This document shows, piece by piece, positions 1 to 6,295 of a stretch of DNA of 8,672 bases. The notes below the pieces were generated by a model. That model saw only the letters and a program-made list of their open reading frames with translations, searched no databases and had not been told where the DNA came from. The stretch's first letter is position 1, and each line of letters begins with the position of its first letter. The stretch is from assembly GCA_949499045.1 (NCBI GenBank), contig CATEEE010000079.1, positions 1-8,672 on the forward strand, in the 5' to 3' direction. Origin of the DNA: Marinobacterium sp. xm-d-530. Its GTDB lineage: Bacteria > Pseudomonadota > Gammaproteobacteria > Pseudomonadales > Balneatricaceae. The translations under genes were made by a program, and so were the position numbers.

Positions 1-213
1 AAACTACCAGGGCCTGGGGCTATCTATGTCGATCAGCAGATTAAATTTAAAGCGCCCCTGTTTATAGGACAGACAGCCAGAGCTGAAATCACTGTCAAAG
101 AGATTAATGAACGCCGCCGACGTGTCCTCTGTGATACCAATGTCTATGTGGGTGACAAGGTAATCGCCACGGGTGAAGCGACCTTTATGGTCGATGCTCG
201 CCCAGAGGCATAA
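1..213 (+). CDS. MaoC-like (R)-specific enoyl-CoA hydratase, 3' end (partial)
   Basis: Reading frame 1 is open from the window edge to a TAA at 211-213 and encodes the last 70 residues of a protein whose start lies outside the window. The fragment begins KLPGPGAIYVDQQIKFKAPL and continues with VFVGD-like text (LFIGQTARAEITV) and a terminal TGEATFMV strand. This is the C-terminal half of a hot-dog fold MaoC dehydratase, closest in feel to PhaJ-type (R)-specific enoyl-CoA hydratases, which hydrate trans-2-enoyl-CoA to (R)-3-hydroxyacyl-CoA and link beta-oxidation to polyhydroxyalkanoate synthesis. The catalytic Asp-His hydratase motif would lie upstream and cannot be checked. It could instead be a related MaoC enzyme with another acyl-CoA substrate. 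A terminator follows nine bases after the stop, so it is probably the last gene of its transcript. Confidence 0.75.
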   Translation, partial: KLPGPGAIYVDQQIKFKAPLFIGQTARAEITVKEINERRRRVLCDTNVYVGDKVIATGEATFMVDARPEA

Positions 214-221
214 ACCGTCTA

Positions 222-266
222 CCAGCCTGTGTAGACCATAGATTGAGACTCACGGGCTGGCTTTTA
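222..266 (+). terminator. Intrinsic terminator of the MaoC-like gene
   Basis: CCAGCCTGTG (222-231) pairs with CACGGGCTGG (251-260), giving a 10-bp stem with one T-G wobble and a 19-base loop. It is followed by CTTTTA at 261-266. It starts nine bases after the stop codon of the MaoC-like gene. The loop is long and the T-run short (four Ts), so termination may be partial. Confidence 0.55.
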
Positions 267-285
267 CTAGTCAATTCTGTATGAT
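257..285 (+). promoter_or_regulatory. Weak candidate sigma70 promoter for the DUF523 gene
   Basis: TATGAT at 280-285 matches the -10 consensus in five of six positions. The hexamer 17 bases upstream, CTGGCT at 257-262, matches the -35 consensus in only three and overlaps the terminator's right arm. A transcript from here would have a leader of about 70 bases. The rest of the 214-363 gap is AT-rich near the start codon, with no convincing alternative. This is a tentative call. Confidence 0.22.
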
Positions 286-363
286 CGCCTACCGATTCAT
301 CGTCGTATAGCAGTACCTACGACACAATAATAAAAAATACGGTCACATATACAGTCACACATT

Positions 364-849
364 ATGAATAAAGTTCTTATCAGCGCCTGTCTTTTGGGCG
401 AGAACGTTCGTTACGATGGACGTCACAATCTAATCAATCACCCTCTTCTTGAAAAACTGAAAAGCGAAAACCGCCTGGTCACTATCTGTCCAGAGGTCGC
501 TGGAGGGCTGCCGGTTCCAAGGCCTTACTCTACTATTGCTCGTCGCATTCCAGTTGAGGTGATCACCGATGAAGGTGATGACGTTACACCACAGTTTGTT
601 TTGGGTGCAGAGCTCACAGCGGAACTGGCCAAACACGAAGGTTGTATTGCGGCCTTGATGAAAGCCGATAGTCCGGCCTGTGGTAATCGAGACATATCAG
701 GCGCCGCGTTCAGTGGCAAAGAGGCTTCTGGTGCCGGCATCGCTGCACAAGAGGTGATAGAGTCTGGAATTCCAGTCTTTAACGAGACAGAAATGGATCG
801 CTTAGAATCGATGCTAGAAGAACGAGATTTATTGCCAGAAATCGCTTAA
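364..849 (+). CDS. DUF523 family protein, TudS-like iron-sulfur desulfidase candidate
   Basis: This 161-residue protein has the full set of DUF523 landmarks: SACLLGENVRYDG at 7-19, CPEVAGGLPVPRP at 42-54, a GDDVTPQFVLGA segment near 71-82, and the SPACG motif at 103-107. Cys9, Cys42 and Cys106 are the three cysteines expected to hold a [4Fe-4S] cluster. A characterised member of the family, TudS, removes sulfur from 2-thiouracil, so a role in thiolated nucleobase salvage or detoxification is plausible, though the substrate here is inferred. The length is typical of the single-domain form, without the DUF1722 (YbgA) extension found in some relatives. The ATG at 364 is chosen because the family's N-terminal KVLISACL strand begins right after it. 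There is no purine-rich ribosome binding site upstream. The gene stands alone between two terminators. Confidence 0.85.
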   Translation: MNKVLISACLLGENVRYDGRHNLINHPLLEKLKSENRLVTICPEVAGGLPVPRPYSTIARRIPVEVITDEGDDVTPQFVLGAELTAELAKHEGCIAALMKADSPACGNRDISGAAFSGKEASGAGIAAQEVIESGIPVFNETEMDRLESMLEERDLLPEIA

Positions 850-872
850 TTGTTTTTAAAACTTGTAGCCGT

Positions 873-908
873 AAGAGCCCATCCTTAAACTATGGGCTCT
901 TTTTATTT
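873..908 (+). terminator. Strong intrinsic terminator after the DUF523 gene, inside the proS leader
   Basis: AAGAGCCCAT (873-882) and ATGGGCTCTT (892-901) form a perfect 10-bp stem around a 9-base loop, with the run TTTTATTT at 901-908. This is a textbook Rho-independent terminator, 24 bases after the DUF523 stop. It ends only 20 bases before the proS ATG, so it also lies in or overlaps the region from which proS transcription must start. Confidence 0.85.
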
Positions 909-928
909 GAGCTGGAAACAATTTCACC

Positions 929-2647
929 ATGCGTGCTAGTCAATTTCTTATTGCGACCGTCAAAGAGACTCCTGCAGATGCAGAGGTTATCAGTCATCAG
1001 TTAATGCTACGTGCGGGTCTTATCCGCAAACTGGCTTCAGGTCTTTACACCTGGCTACCGATGGGTCTTAAAACATTACGCAAGGTTGAAAAAATCATCC
1101 GCGAAGAGCTCGATGCCTCTGGTGCTCAGGAGCTGCTTATGCCTGCCATACAGCCCGCCGAATTGTGGCAGGAGTCTGGCCGCTGGGAACAGTACGGACC
1201 TGAACTGCTAAGGTTAAAAGATCGCCACCAGCGTGACTTCTGTGTTGGACCAACTCACGAAGAGGTGATTACCGACCTGGTTCGCAACCAGCTCAAGAGT
1301 TACAAACAACTCCCCGCTAACTTCTATCAGATTCAAACCAAATTCCGTGATGAGATTCGCCCACGTTTCGGTGTGATGCGCTCACGCGAGTTTGTTATGA
1401 AAGATGGTTACTCGTTCCATATTAATCAAGAGTCATTGCAGAAGACTTACGACGACTACTTCAATGCATATGTACGCATTTTCGATCGCCTAAACCTTGA
1501 TTACCGACCAGTCATTGCCGACAACGGCTCTATTGGGGGTACTGGCTCACATGAATTCCACGTACTTGCTGCATCAGGTGAAGATGATATCGCTTTCTCT
1601 GACAGCAGTGATTACGCAGCCAATGTTGAAATGGCTGAAGCGGTTGCACCGAAAGCAGCTCCTGATGCCCCAACAGAAGAGATGCGTCTGGTTGACACAC
1701 CCAATGCTAAAACGATCGCAGCGTTGGTTGAACAACACAACCTACCGATTGAAAAAACCATTAAAACCTTGATGGTCAAAGCGTCTGATGAGGTCGATTC
1801 TGACATTGTTGCTCTTCTGGTTCGAGGCGACCATGAGTTGAATGAGATTAAAGCTGAAAAGCAGCCAGAAGTTGCTTCACCTCTTACTATGGCTACTGAA
1901 GAAGAGATCCGTGACATTGTGGGTGCTAGTCCTGGTTCGTTGGGTCCTGTTAACCTGCCGATGCCAATCGTTATTGATCGTGCAGTCGCTTGTTCATCGG
2001 ATTTTGGTGCCGGGGCAAACATCGATGGGAAGCACTACTTCGGTATAAACTGGGAGCGCGATCTTCCTACTCCACGCGTTGCAGACCTTCGCAACGTGCA
2101 AGTTGGCGACCCAAGTCCAGATGGCAAGGGCACGTTGAACATTCGTCGCGGTATCGAAGTTGGCCACATTTTCCAGCTAGGTTTGAAGTACTCAGAAGCG
2201 ATGAATGCTACGGTTTTGGATGAGAACGGCAAAGCCGTACCAATGACCATGGGTTGTTACGGTATCGGTGTAACCCGTGTTGTTGCGGCAGCCATTGAAC
2301 AGAACCATGATGAGAACGGCATCATCTGGCCTGAATCCCTAGCACCTTTCACCGTTGCTCTTGTACCATTGAACTACGATAAATCTGATGACGTAAAAGC
2401 CTTGTCGGACAAGCTCTACTCAGAACTAAAGGCAAAAGGTGTCGATGTATTACTGGACGACCGTAAAGAACGCCCAGGGGTTAAATTTGCTGATATGGAG
2501 CTGACAGGCATTCCACATCGTCTAGTGATTTCTGACCGAGGCATTGCAGCCGGTCAACTTGAGTACAAAGGCCGCCGTGACGCTGAAGCCTCTGATCTTC
2601 CACTGGATAACGCAGTGGCCGCGCTGATCTCGAAACTGGGGCAATAA
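929..2647 (+). CDS. proS: Prolyl-tRNA synthetase (bacterial type, with editing domain)
   Basis: ProRS charges tRNA-Pro with proline in the cytoplasm. The 572-residue length equals that of the E. coli enzyme. Class II features are in order: the TxE substrate loop GPTHEE with Thr109 and Glu111, motif 2 around FRDEIRPRFGVMRSREF, and motif 3 GIGVTR at 445-450, preceded by Cys443. Between motifs 2 and 3, at about 224-407, lies the YbaK-like INS domain that hydrolyses mischarged Ala-tRNA-Pro. Its key lysine is present at Lys279 in EKTIKTLMVKA, and GSLGPV and SSDFGAGAN follow. A C-terminal anticodon-binding domain occupies about 475-572 (VALVPLNY, DDRKERPGVKFADMEL). The ATG at 929 gives the expected MRASQFLIATVKETP start. 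The upstream GGA (914-916) is a weak ribosome site. It is probably the first gene of a five-gene operon, since the next start is 12 bases past its stop. Confidence 0.98.
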   Translation: MRASQFLIATVKETPADAEVISHQLMLRAGLIRKLASGLYTWLPMGLKTLRKVEKIIREELDASGAQELLMPAIQPAELWQESGRWEQYGPELLRLKDRHQRDFCVGPTHEEVITDLVRNQLKSYKQLPANFYQIQTKFRDEIRPRFGVMRSREFVMKDGYSFHINQESLQKTYDDYFNAYVRIFDRLNLDYRPVIADNGSIGGTGSHEFHVLAASGEDDIAFSDSSDYAANVEMAEAVAPKAAPDAPTEEMRLVDTPNAKTIAALVEQHNLPIEKTIKTLMVKASDEVDSDIVALLVRGDHELNEIKAEKQPEVASPLTMATEEEIRDIVGASPGSLGPVNLPMPIVIDRAVACSSDFGAGANIDGKHYFGINWERDLPTPRVADLRNVQVGDPSPDGKGTLNIRRGIEVGHIFQLGLKYSEAMNATVLDENGKAVPMTMGCYGIGVTRVVAAAIEQNHDENGIIWPESLAPFTVALVPLNYDKSDDVKALSDKLYSELKAKGVDVLLDDRKERPGVKFADMELTGIPHRLVISDRGIAAGQLEYKGRRDAEASDLPLDNAVAALISKLGQ

Positions 2648-2659
2648 GGAACCATTCCA

Positions 2660-3004
2660 ATGAGCGTAACCATTCTACACAACCCTCGCTGTTCTAAATC
2701 ACGTCAAACCTTGGCACTGGTTGAAGAGCAAGTTGCTGAGTTAACCGTTCGTGAATATTTAAAAGAGCCTCTATCCGCCGATGAGCTTAGTAGTCTGATT
2801 GCAGCTTTGGGTATCACACCCATTGAGCTAGTTAGAACCAAAGAGGAAGAGTTCAAGCTAGCGGGCCTGACTAAAGAGTCTTCTGCAGACGCACTCATCG
2901 ACGCGATGGTTGAGTTCCCTAAATTGATGGAGCGCCCCGTTGTGATCAACGGTGACAAGGCACGCATTGGCCGCCCTCCAGAAAACGTACTAGAGATTCT
3001 GTAA
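2660..3004 (+). CDS. ArsC-family reductase, YfgD subgroup
   Basis: This 114-residue thioredoxin-fold protein begins TILHNPRCSKSRQTL, with the catalytic Cys11 of the glutaredoxin-dependent arsenate reductase family. The three arginines that bind the oxyanion in ArsC have counterparts at Arg59 (LVRTKE), Arg92 (LMERPVV) and Arg105 (ARIGRPPE). The ending KARIGRPPENVLEIL closely matches E. coli YfgD, whose cellular substrate is not firmly established. A true arsenate reductase is possible, but there is no arsB, arsR or acr3 in the window, so an arsenic role is not supported by context. AAGGA at 2646-2650, nine bases before the ATG, is a good ribosome site and overlaps the proS stop. The gene sits between proS and a WrbA-like gene, an arrangement of small redox proteins I recall seeing in Pseudomonas. 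Confidence 0.88.
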   Translation: MSVTILHNPRCSKSRQTLALVEEQVAELTVREYLKEPLSADELSSLIAALGITPIELVRTKEEEFKLAGLTKESSADALIDAMVEFPKLMERPVVINGDKARIGRPPENVLEIL

Positions 3005-3005
3005 T

Positions 3006-3584
3006 ATGACTGCGCCGTACGTACTGGTTCTTTACTACAGTCGTCATGGCGCGACGCGTGCGCTGGCTGAATCGATTGCTCTGGGCATTGAAGAATCCGG
3101 CATGAGTTCTCAAATAAGAACCGTACCGGATACCGAGACCTCAGATCTTGTTGATAGTGAAGGGACTCTTTACGTCACTCGGGACGATTTAAGAGAGTGC
3201 TCAGGCCTGGCTTTAGGAAGCCCCACTCGATTTGGTCATATGGCTAGTGCGTTAAGCGCCTTTATTGAAACGACCACTTCAGAGTGGCTGTCCGGCTCGC
3301 TGATCGATAAACCAGCCACGCTGTTCACTTCATCCAGCTCTCTACATGGCGGCCAGGAGAGTACACTGCTATCAATGGCCCTGCCTCTGATCCATCAAGG
3401 AATGCTGCTCGTCGGTGTCCCTTATAATGTTGCAGAACTGCACTCAACCACCGGTGGTGGCACCCCCTACGGTGCCAGTCAGGTATCGCAAAATAGTCAC
3501 CGCCTATCACAAGACGAACAAAAAATTGCAGTCGCTCAGGGTAAACGACTAGGTACCCTAGCACAGCGTTTGAGCAATCGTTAA
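3006..3584 (+). CDS. WrbA-like flavoprotein, NAD(P)H:quinone oxidoreductase type IV
   Basis: This is a flavodoxin-fold protein of 192 residues, close to the roughly 198 of E. coli WrbA. The N-terminal strand VLVLYYSRHGATRALAESI holds the FMN phosphate loop (SRHGATR, 12-18). GSPTRFG at 71-77 and TSSSSLHGGQEST at 108-120 match the WrbA isoalloxazine-binding loops, and GGGTPYGAS at 150-158 is the family's C-terminal signature. WrbA proteins reduce quinones by two electrons with NAD(P)H, avoiding semiquinone radicals. The third loop reads SSSSLHGGQE where E. coli has STGTGGGQE, a one-residue longer and less glycine-rich version. The ATG follows the ArsC-like stop by one base, with no clear ribosome site of its own, which points to translational coupling. 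The co-located ArsC-like thiol protein suggests a shared redox-stress role (inference). Confidence 0.9.
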   Translation: MTAPYVLVLYYSRHGATRALAESIALGIEESGMSSQIRTVPDTETSDLVDSEGTLYVTRDDLRECSGLALGSPTRFGHMASALSAFIETTTSEWLSGSLIDKPATLFTSSSSLHGGQESTLLSMALPLIHQGMLLVGVPYNVAELHSTTGGGTPYGASQVSQNSHRLSQDEQKIAVAQGKRLGTLAQRLSNR

Positions 3585-3594
3585 AGGAGTTAAC

Positions 3595-3969
3595 ATGTCT
3601 CTACAACGCAAAGCGTCAATCAGTGGTTTAATTACCCGTGTCAGCTTTATCGCCCTATTAATTTTCTACACCTTACGCTTTTTGTGGTTGGCACCGAGTT
3701 CAGGAGACAACCCTTGGGTGATCTGGCTGGTTCACTTACTGCCACTGATCGGTTTTACACCCGCTGTTTTAAAGGGCACACCGCGACCTCATGCTTGGCT
3801 CTGCTTCGTATTGCTGCTCTATTTCCTAGGGAGTGTATTGACGGCCATCCAACCTCATTTAGCCGTTTATGGTGTGATCGAGGTGTTATTGATTTCGACT
3901 CTGTTTACCGCAGCGATGATGTACACACGCTGGCAGAGCCGCTGGTTACGTGAACAAACCAGTCACTGA
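3595..3969 (+). CDS. DUF2069 inner-membrane protein
   Basis: This is a 124-residue, very hydrophobic protein with four predicted membrane helices at about 13-32, 41-59, 66-85 and 90-110. A short basic N-terminus (LQRKAS) and a basic C-terminal tail (TRWQSRWLR) suggest both ends are cytoplasmic. The loop LKGTPRPHAWLCFVLLLYFL between helices 2 and 3 has the RPH/R-x-W pattern and following LLYF of DUF2069. The family has no established function. AAGGAG at 3584-3589 is a near-perfect ribosome site, five bases before the ATG, and is the strongest in this operon. It follows wrbA by 10 bases, and its TGA stop overlaps the next ATG by one base (TGATG). I recall the wrbA-DUF2069 pairing from pseudomonads, so a link to WrbA, for example at the quinone pool in the membrane, is a reasonable guess. 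Confidence 0.85.
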   Translation: MSLQRKASISGLITRVSFIALLIFYTLRFLWLAPSSGDNPWVIWLVHLLPLIGFTPAVLKGTPRPHAWLCFVLLLYFLGSVLTAIQPHLAVYGVIEVLLISTLFTAAMMYTRWQSRWLREQTSH

Positions 3970-5588
3970 TGGACAGCCAAACCCTGCGACGAATACGTTC
4001 GAGTTTTCCCATACTCAACACACGAGTTGACGGGAAGCCATTGATCTACTTTGATAATGGGGCAACCACTCAAAAACCACGCGAAGTCATTGAAGCGATT
4101 ACTCAGTTCTATCGCAAAGAGAATGCCAATGTTCACCGCGCTGCTCATCACCTAAGTAGTTTAGCAACCGCACATTACGAACAGGCTCGAGATCAAATTG
4201 CCGAGTTCATAAACGCCAAACCAAATGAGATTGTGTGGACTCGAGGGGCAACCGAAGGTCTCAATCTTGTCGCAGAGAGTTACCTAAGGCCCATTCTAAA
4301 GTCGGGTGACCGCATTGTTATCGCTCTCTCAGCCCATCATGCTGCGATACTTCCATTTCAGCGCTTAGCGCAACAAGTGGGTGCTCACTTGGATGTTATC
4401 GAACTTTCAGAGTCGGGTGAACTTAACTTAGATCAGTATCAAAGCTACCTTAAGATCAAACCAAAATTGGTGGTTTTACCGCATGCCTCGAATGTTCTAG
4501 GCACCGTCTACCCCATAAAAGAGATGATAAAACTGGCCAACAGAGAGGGTATAACCACTCTGATTGATGGTGCACAAGCAGCTCCACACCTGGTTTTGGA
4601 TATGCAGGAGCTGAACGCTGATTTTTATGTCTTCTCAGGTCACAAGATGTTTGGCCCGACCGGCATTGGTGTTCTTTATGGCAAAGAGGCACTGTTAAAT
4701 TCGATGCCACCTTGGCAGGTTGGCGGCGAAATGATCGAGTCGGTCACCTTAGCAGAGACCCAGTATGCGGAAGCTCCCATGCGTTTCGAAGCGGGCACTC
4801 CAGATATCGCAGGGGCGATTGGTTTGGCAGCGGCTGTTGACTATCTAAACCACCTGGACAGGACAGAAATAGAGCAGCACGAGCAACGGCTGGTTTCTCA
4901 TCTACTACAGGAACTCAAATCGATAGTGGGGATAAAAATACTTCCTGCTGGAGAGGACACCCTGCCCATTGTAAGTTTCTATCACAAGACGATCAGTGCT
5001 GATGACATTGCCGCTCAACTCGATGCTCAGGGCATTGCGGTTCGAGCAGGCAGCCACTGCGCGCAACCTTTAATGCAGTCGTTTAAAATACACTCTTCTG
5101 TTCGTATTTCATTGGCTCTCTACAACACCATTGAAGAGGTAGACCGCTTCATCACTGTTTTGCATACACTCTGCGATCAGCAAAGTACGATCTCAGGTGA
5201 GGCACCCAATAGCCAAGCAACAACGATCTGGGTAGAACAGGTTGAGCAGGCTCAAGATTGGCCAACACGCCTAAATGCACTTATGAATTTGGGATCGCTA
5301 GCTACCGATCCAACCCTGAAGCGACCAGAAAATCTCGTCACAGGGTGCGCCAGCCAAACTTGGCTTAAGATAAATATTGATAATGGTGTTATTCATTTGG
5401 ACGGGTGTTCAGAAAGCCGTCAAATTACCGCTTTCATTCAGCTAATCAAGCATCAGATCGACAAGGGATCCACTGTTGCTCAAATTAAAACTTATCTAAC
5501 GGACCTTGGCTTGGAAAGGCAGCTGAGTCGGACGCGTGGCAACGCCATTCAACGGCTCATTGAATGGCTTGAGTCCCACTACTCTTGA
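3969..5588 (+). CDS. Cysteine desulfurase (SufS/CsdA type) fused to a SufE/CsdE sulfur-acceptor domain
   Basis: One uninterrupted frame encodes 539 residues with two domains. Residues 1 to about 400 form a group II cysteine desulfurase: PLP-stacking His123, LIDGAQ, the PLP lysine Lys226 in FSGHKMFGPTG, RFEAGTP, and the catalytic Cys364 in RAGSHCAQPLM. Lys226 and Cys364 have the same numbers as in E. coli SufS, while RAG.HCAQPL resembles CsdA. After a linker rich in S, T and Q (about 402-422), residues 423-539 form a SufE/CsdE domain. It has the acceptor Cys460 in LVTGCASQTW, the SES segment near 481, and LGLERQLSRTRGNA at the end, as in CsdE. The desulfurase takes sulfur from cysteine as a persulfide and passes it to the SufE cysteine, feeding Fe-S cluster or thiolation pathways. 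The fusion puts both steps in one chain. The motif normally EHHAN reads AHHAA at 122-126. The start overlaps the DUF2069 stop by one base, and the end overlaps dnaQ. Confidence 0.93.
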   Translation: MDSQTLRRIRSSFPILNTRVDGKPLIYFDNGATTQKPREVIEAITQFYRKENANVHRAAHHLSSLATAHYEQARDQIAEFINAKPNEIVWTRGATEGLNLVAESYLRPILKSGDRIVIALSAHHAAILPFQRLAQQVGAHLDVIELSESGELNLDQYQSYLKIKPKLVVLPHASNVLGTVYPIKEMIKLANREGITTLIDGAQAAPHLVLDMQELNADFYVFSGHKMFGPTGIGVLYGKEALLNSMPPWQVGGEMIESVTLAETQYAEAPMRFEAGTPDIAGAIGLAAAVDYLNHLDRTEIEQHEQRLVSHLLQELKSIVGIKILPAGEDTLPIVSFYHKTISADDIAAQLDAQGIAVRAGSHCAQPLMQSFKIHSSVRISLALYNTIEEVDRFITVLHTLCDQQSTISGEAPNSQATTIWVEQVEQAQDWPTRLNALMNLGSLATDPTLKRPENLVTGCASQTWLKINIDNGVIHLDGCSESRQITAFIQLIKHQIDKGSTVAQIKTYLTDLGLERQLSRTRGNAIQRLIEWLESHYS

Positions 5589-6295
5589 GATAAATTGCGC
5601 CACAATGAGCCGTCTGATTTCTTATCTAGAAGATCTAAAAAACGCTCGTGTTCATTAAGATCTTCCTCACTCGCTTTCAACACTTTCAGACCGGAGACTT
5701 GATCTGGGCTAAGACGTCGAATCTTTTGACCCCCACCCTCTTCATCCTGGCCATCCACCGATAGGCTCAGCGCTGTTTGACCACCGGTGATAGCAAGATA
5801 AACATCGGCAAGGATTTCAGAGTCGAGCAAGGCGCCGTGAAGTTCACGGTGTGAATTATCGATAAAATATCGACGACAAAGTGCATCTAGGTTGTTTTTC
5901 TGACCAGGGTGTTTTTTACGTGCTAGGGCCAAGCTGTCTGTAATGGTACAGAAATCTTCGATGCGCTCTTTAATGCCGTTGCGCTCAAACTCTTTATTTA
6001 TGAAGCCAACGTCGAAAGCGGCGTTATGGATGATCAGCTCTGCACCGCGCACGTATTCAATGAATTCTTGCATGACGACATTGAACTTAGGCTTGTCTGC
6101 CAAAAACTCATTCGTAATGCCGTGGACCTGCATCGCCTCTGCTTCCACTTCTCGATCAGGTCGAATGTATTGATGGTAGGTATTACCCGTTAAGCGGCGC
6201 GCTACCATTTCAACACAACCTATCTCGATAATGTTGTGTCCCTCTTCAGGTTCAAGACCGGTAGTTTCAGTATCGAGTACTATTTGACGACTCAT
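5579..6295 (-). CDS. dnaQ: DNA polymerase III epsilon subunit (3'-5' proofreading exonuclease)
   Basis: This 238-residue DEDDh exonuclease removes misincorporated nucleotides in the replicative polymerase core. Exo I is VLDTETTG with Asp8 and Glu10, Exo II is HNAAFDVGF with Asp95, and Exo III is HGALLDSE with His153 and Asp158, so all five catalytic residues are present. QTALSL at 173-178, directly after the exonuclease domain, is the beta-clamp binding motif (QTSMAF in E. coli). The tail, with HERFLDLLDKKSDGSLWRN, matches the segment that binds the alpha polymerase subunit. GAGGAA about eight bases before the ATG is a good ribosome site. The ATG shares its A with the rnhA stop (TAATG), so dnaQ is probably translated by coupling to rnhA. 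In E. coli the two genes are divergent; here they are in tandem. The last 10 bases overlap the end of the convergent desulfurase gene. Confidence 0.97.
   Translation of the reverse strand: MSRQIVLDTETTGLEPEEGHNIIEIGCVEMVARRLTGNTYHQYIRPDREVEAEAMQVHGITNEFLADKPKFNVVMQEFIEYVRGAELIIHNAAFDVGFINKEFERNGIKERIEDFCTITDSLALARKKHPGQKNNLDALCRRYFIDNSHRELHGALLDSEILADVYLAITGGQTALSLSVDGQDEEGGGQKIRRLSPDQVSGLKVLKASEEDLNEHERFLDLLDKKSDGSLWRNLSQE

Noticed and set aside
1612..2022. Long minus-strand open frame inside proS
   Set aside because: It lies wholly opposite a conserved ProRS region, and its serine- and alanine-rich translation shows no recognisable family. It is an antisense shadow.
2660..3004. Arsenic resistance operon
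   Set aside because: Only an ArsC-like gene is present. There is no regulator, efflux pump or arsenite transporter, and the sequence is closer to YfgD than to plasmid-type ArsC.
5290..5312. Short inverted repeat GGATCG ... CGATCC within the SufE domain coding region
   Set aside because: It has a six-base stem inside conserved coding sequence with nothing else around it, consistent with chance.
5629..5665. Inverted repeat GAAGATCT / AGATCTTC with a 21-base loop, 41 bases after the desulfurase stop
   Set aside because: It lies within dnaQ coding sequence and is AT-rich, with a long loop and no T-run. It results from the repeated codons for Glu-Asp-Leu and Asp-Leu-Leu rather than a terminator.
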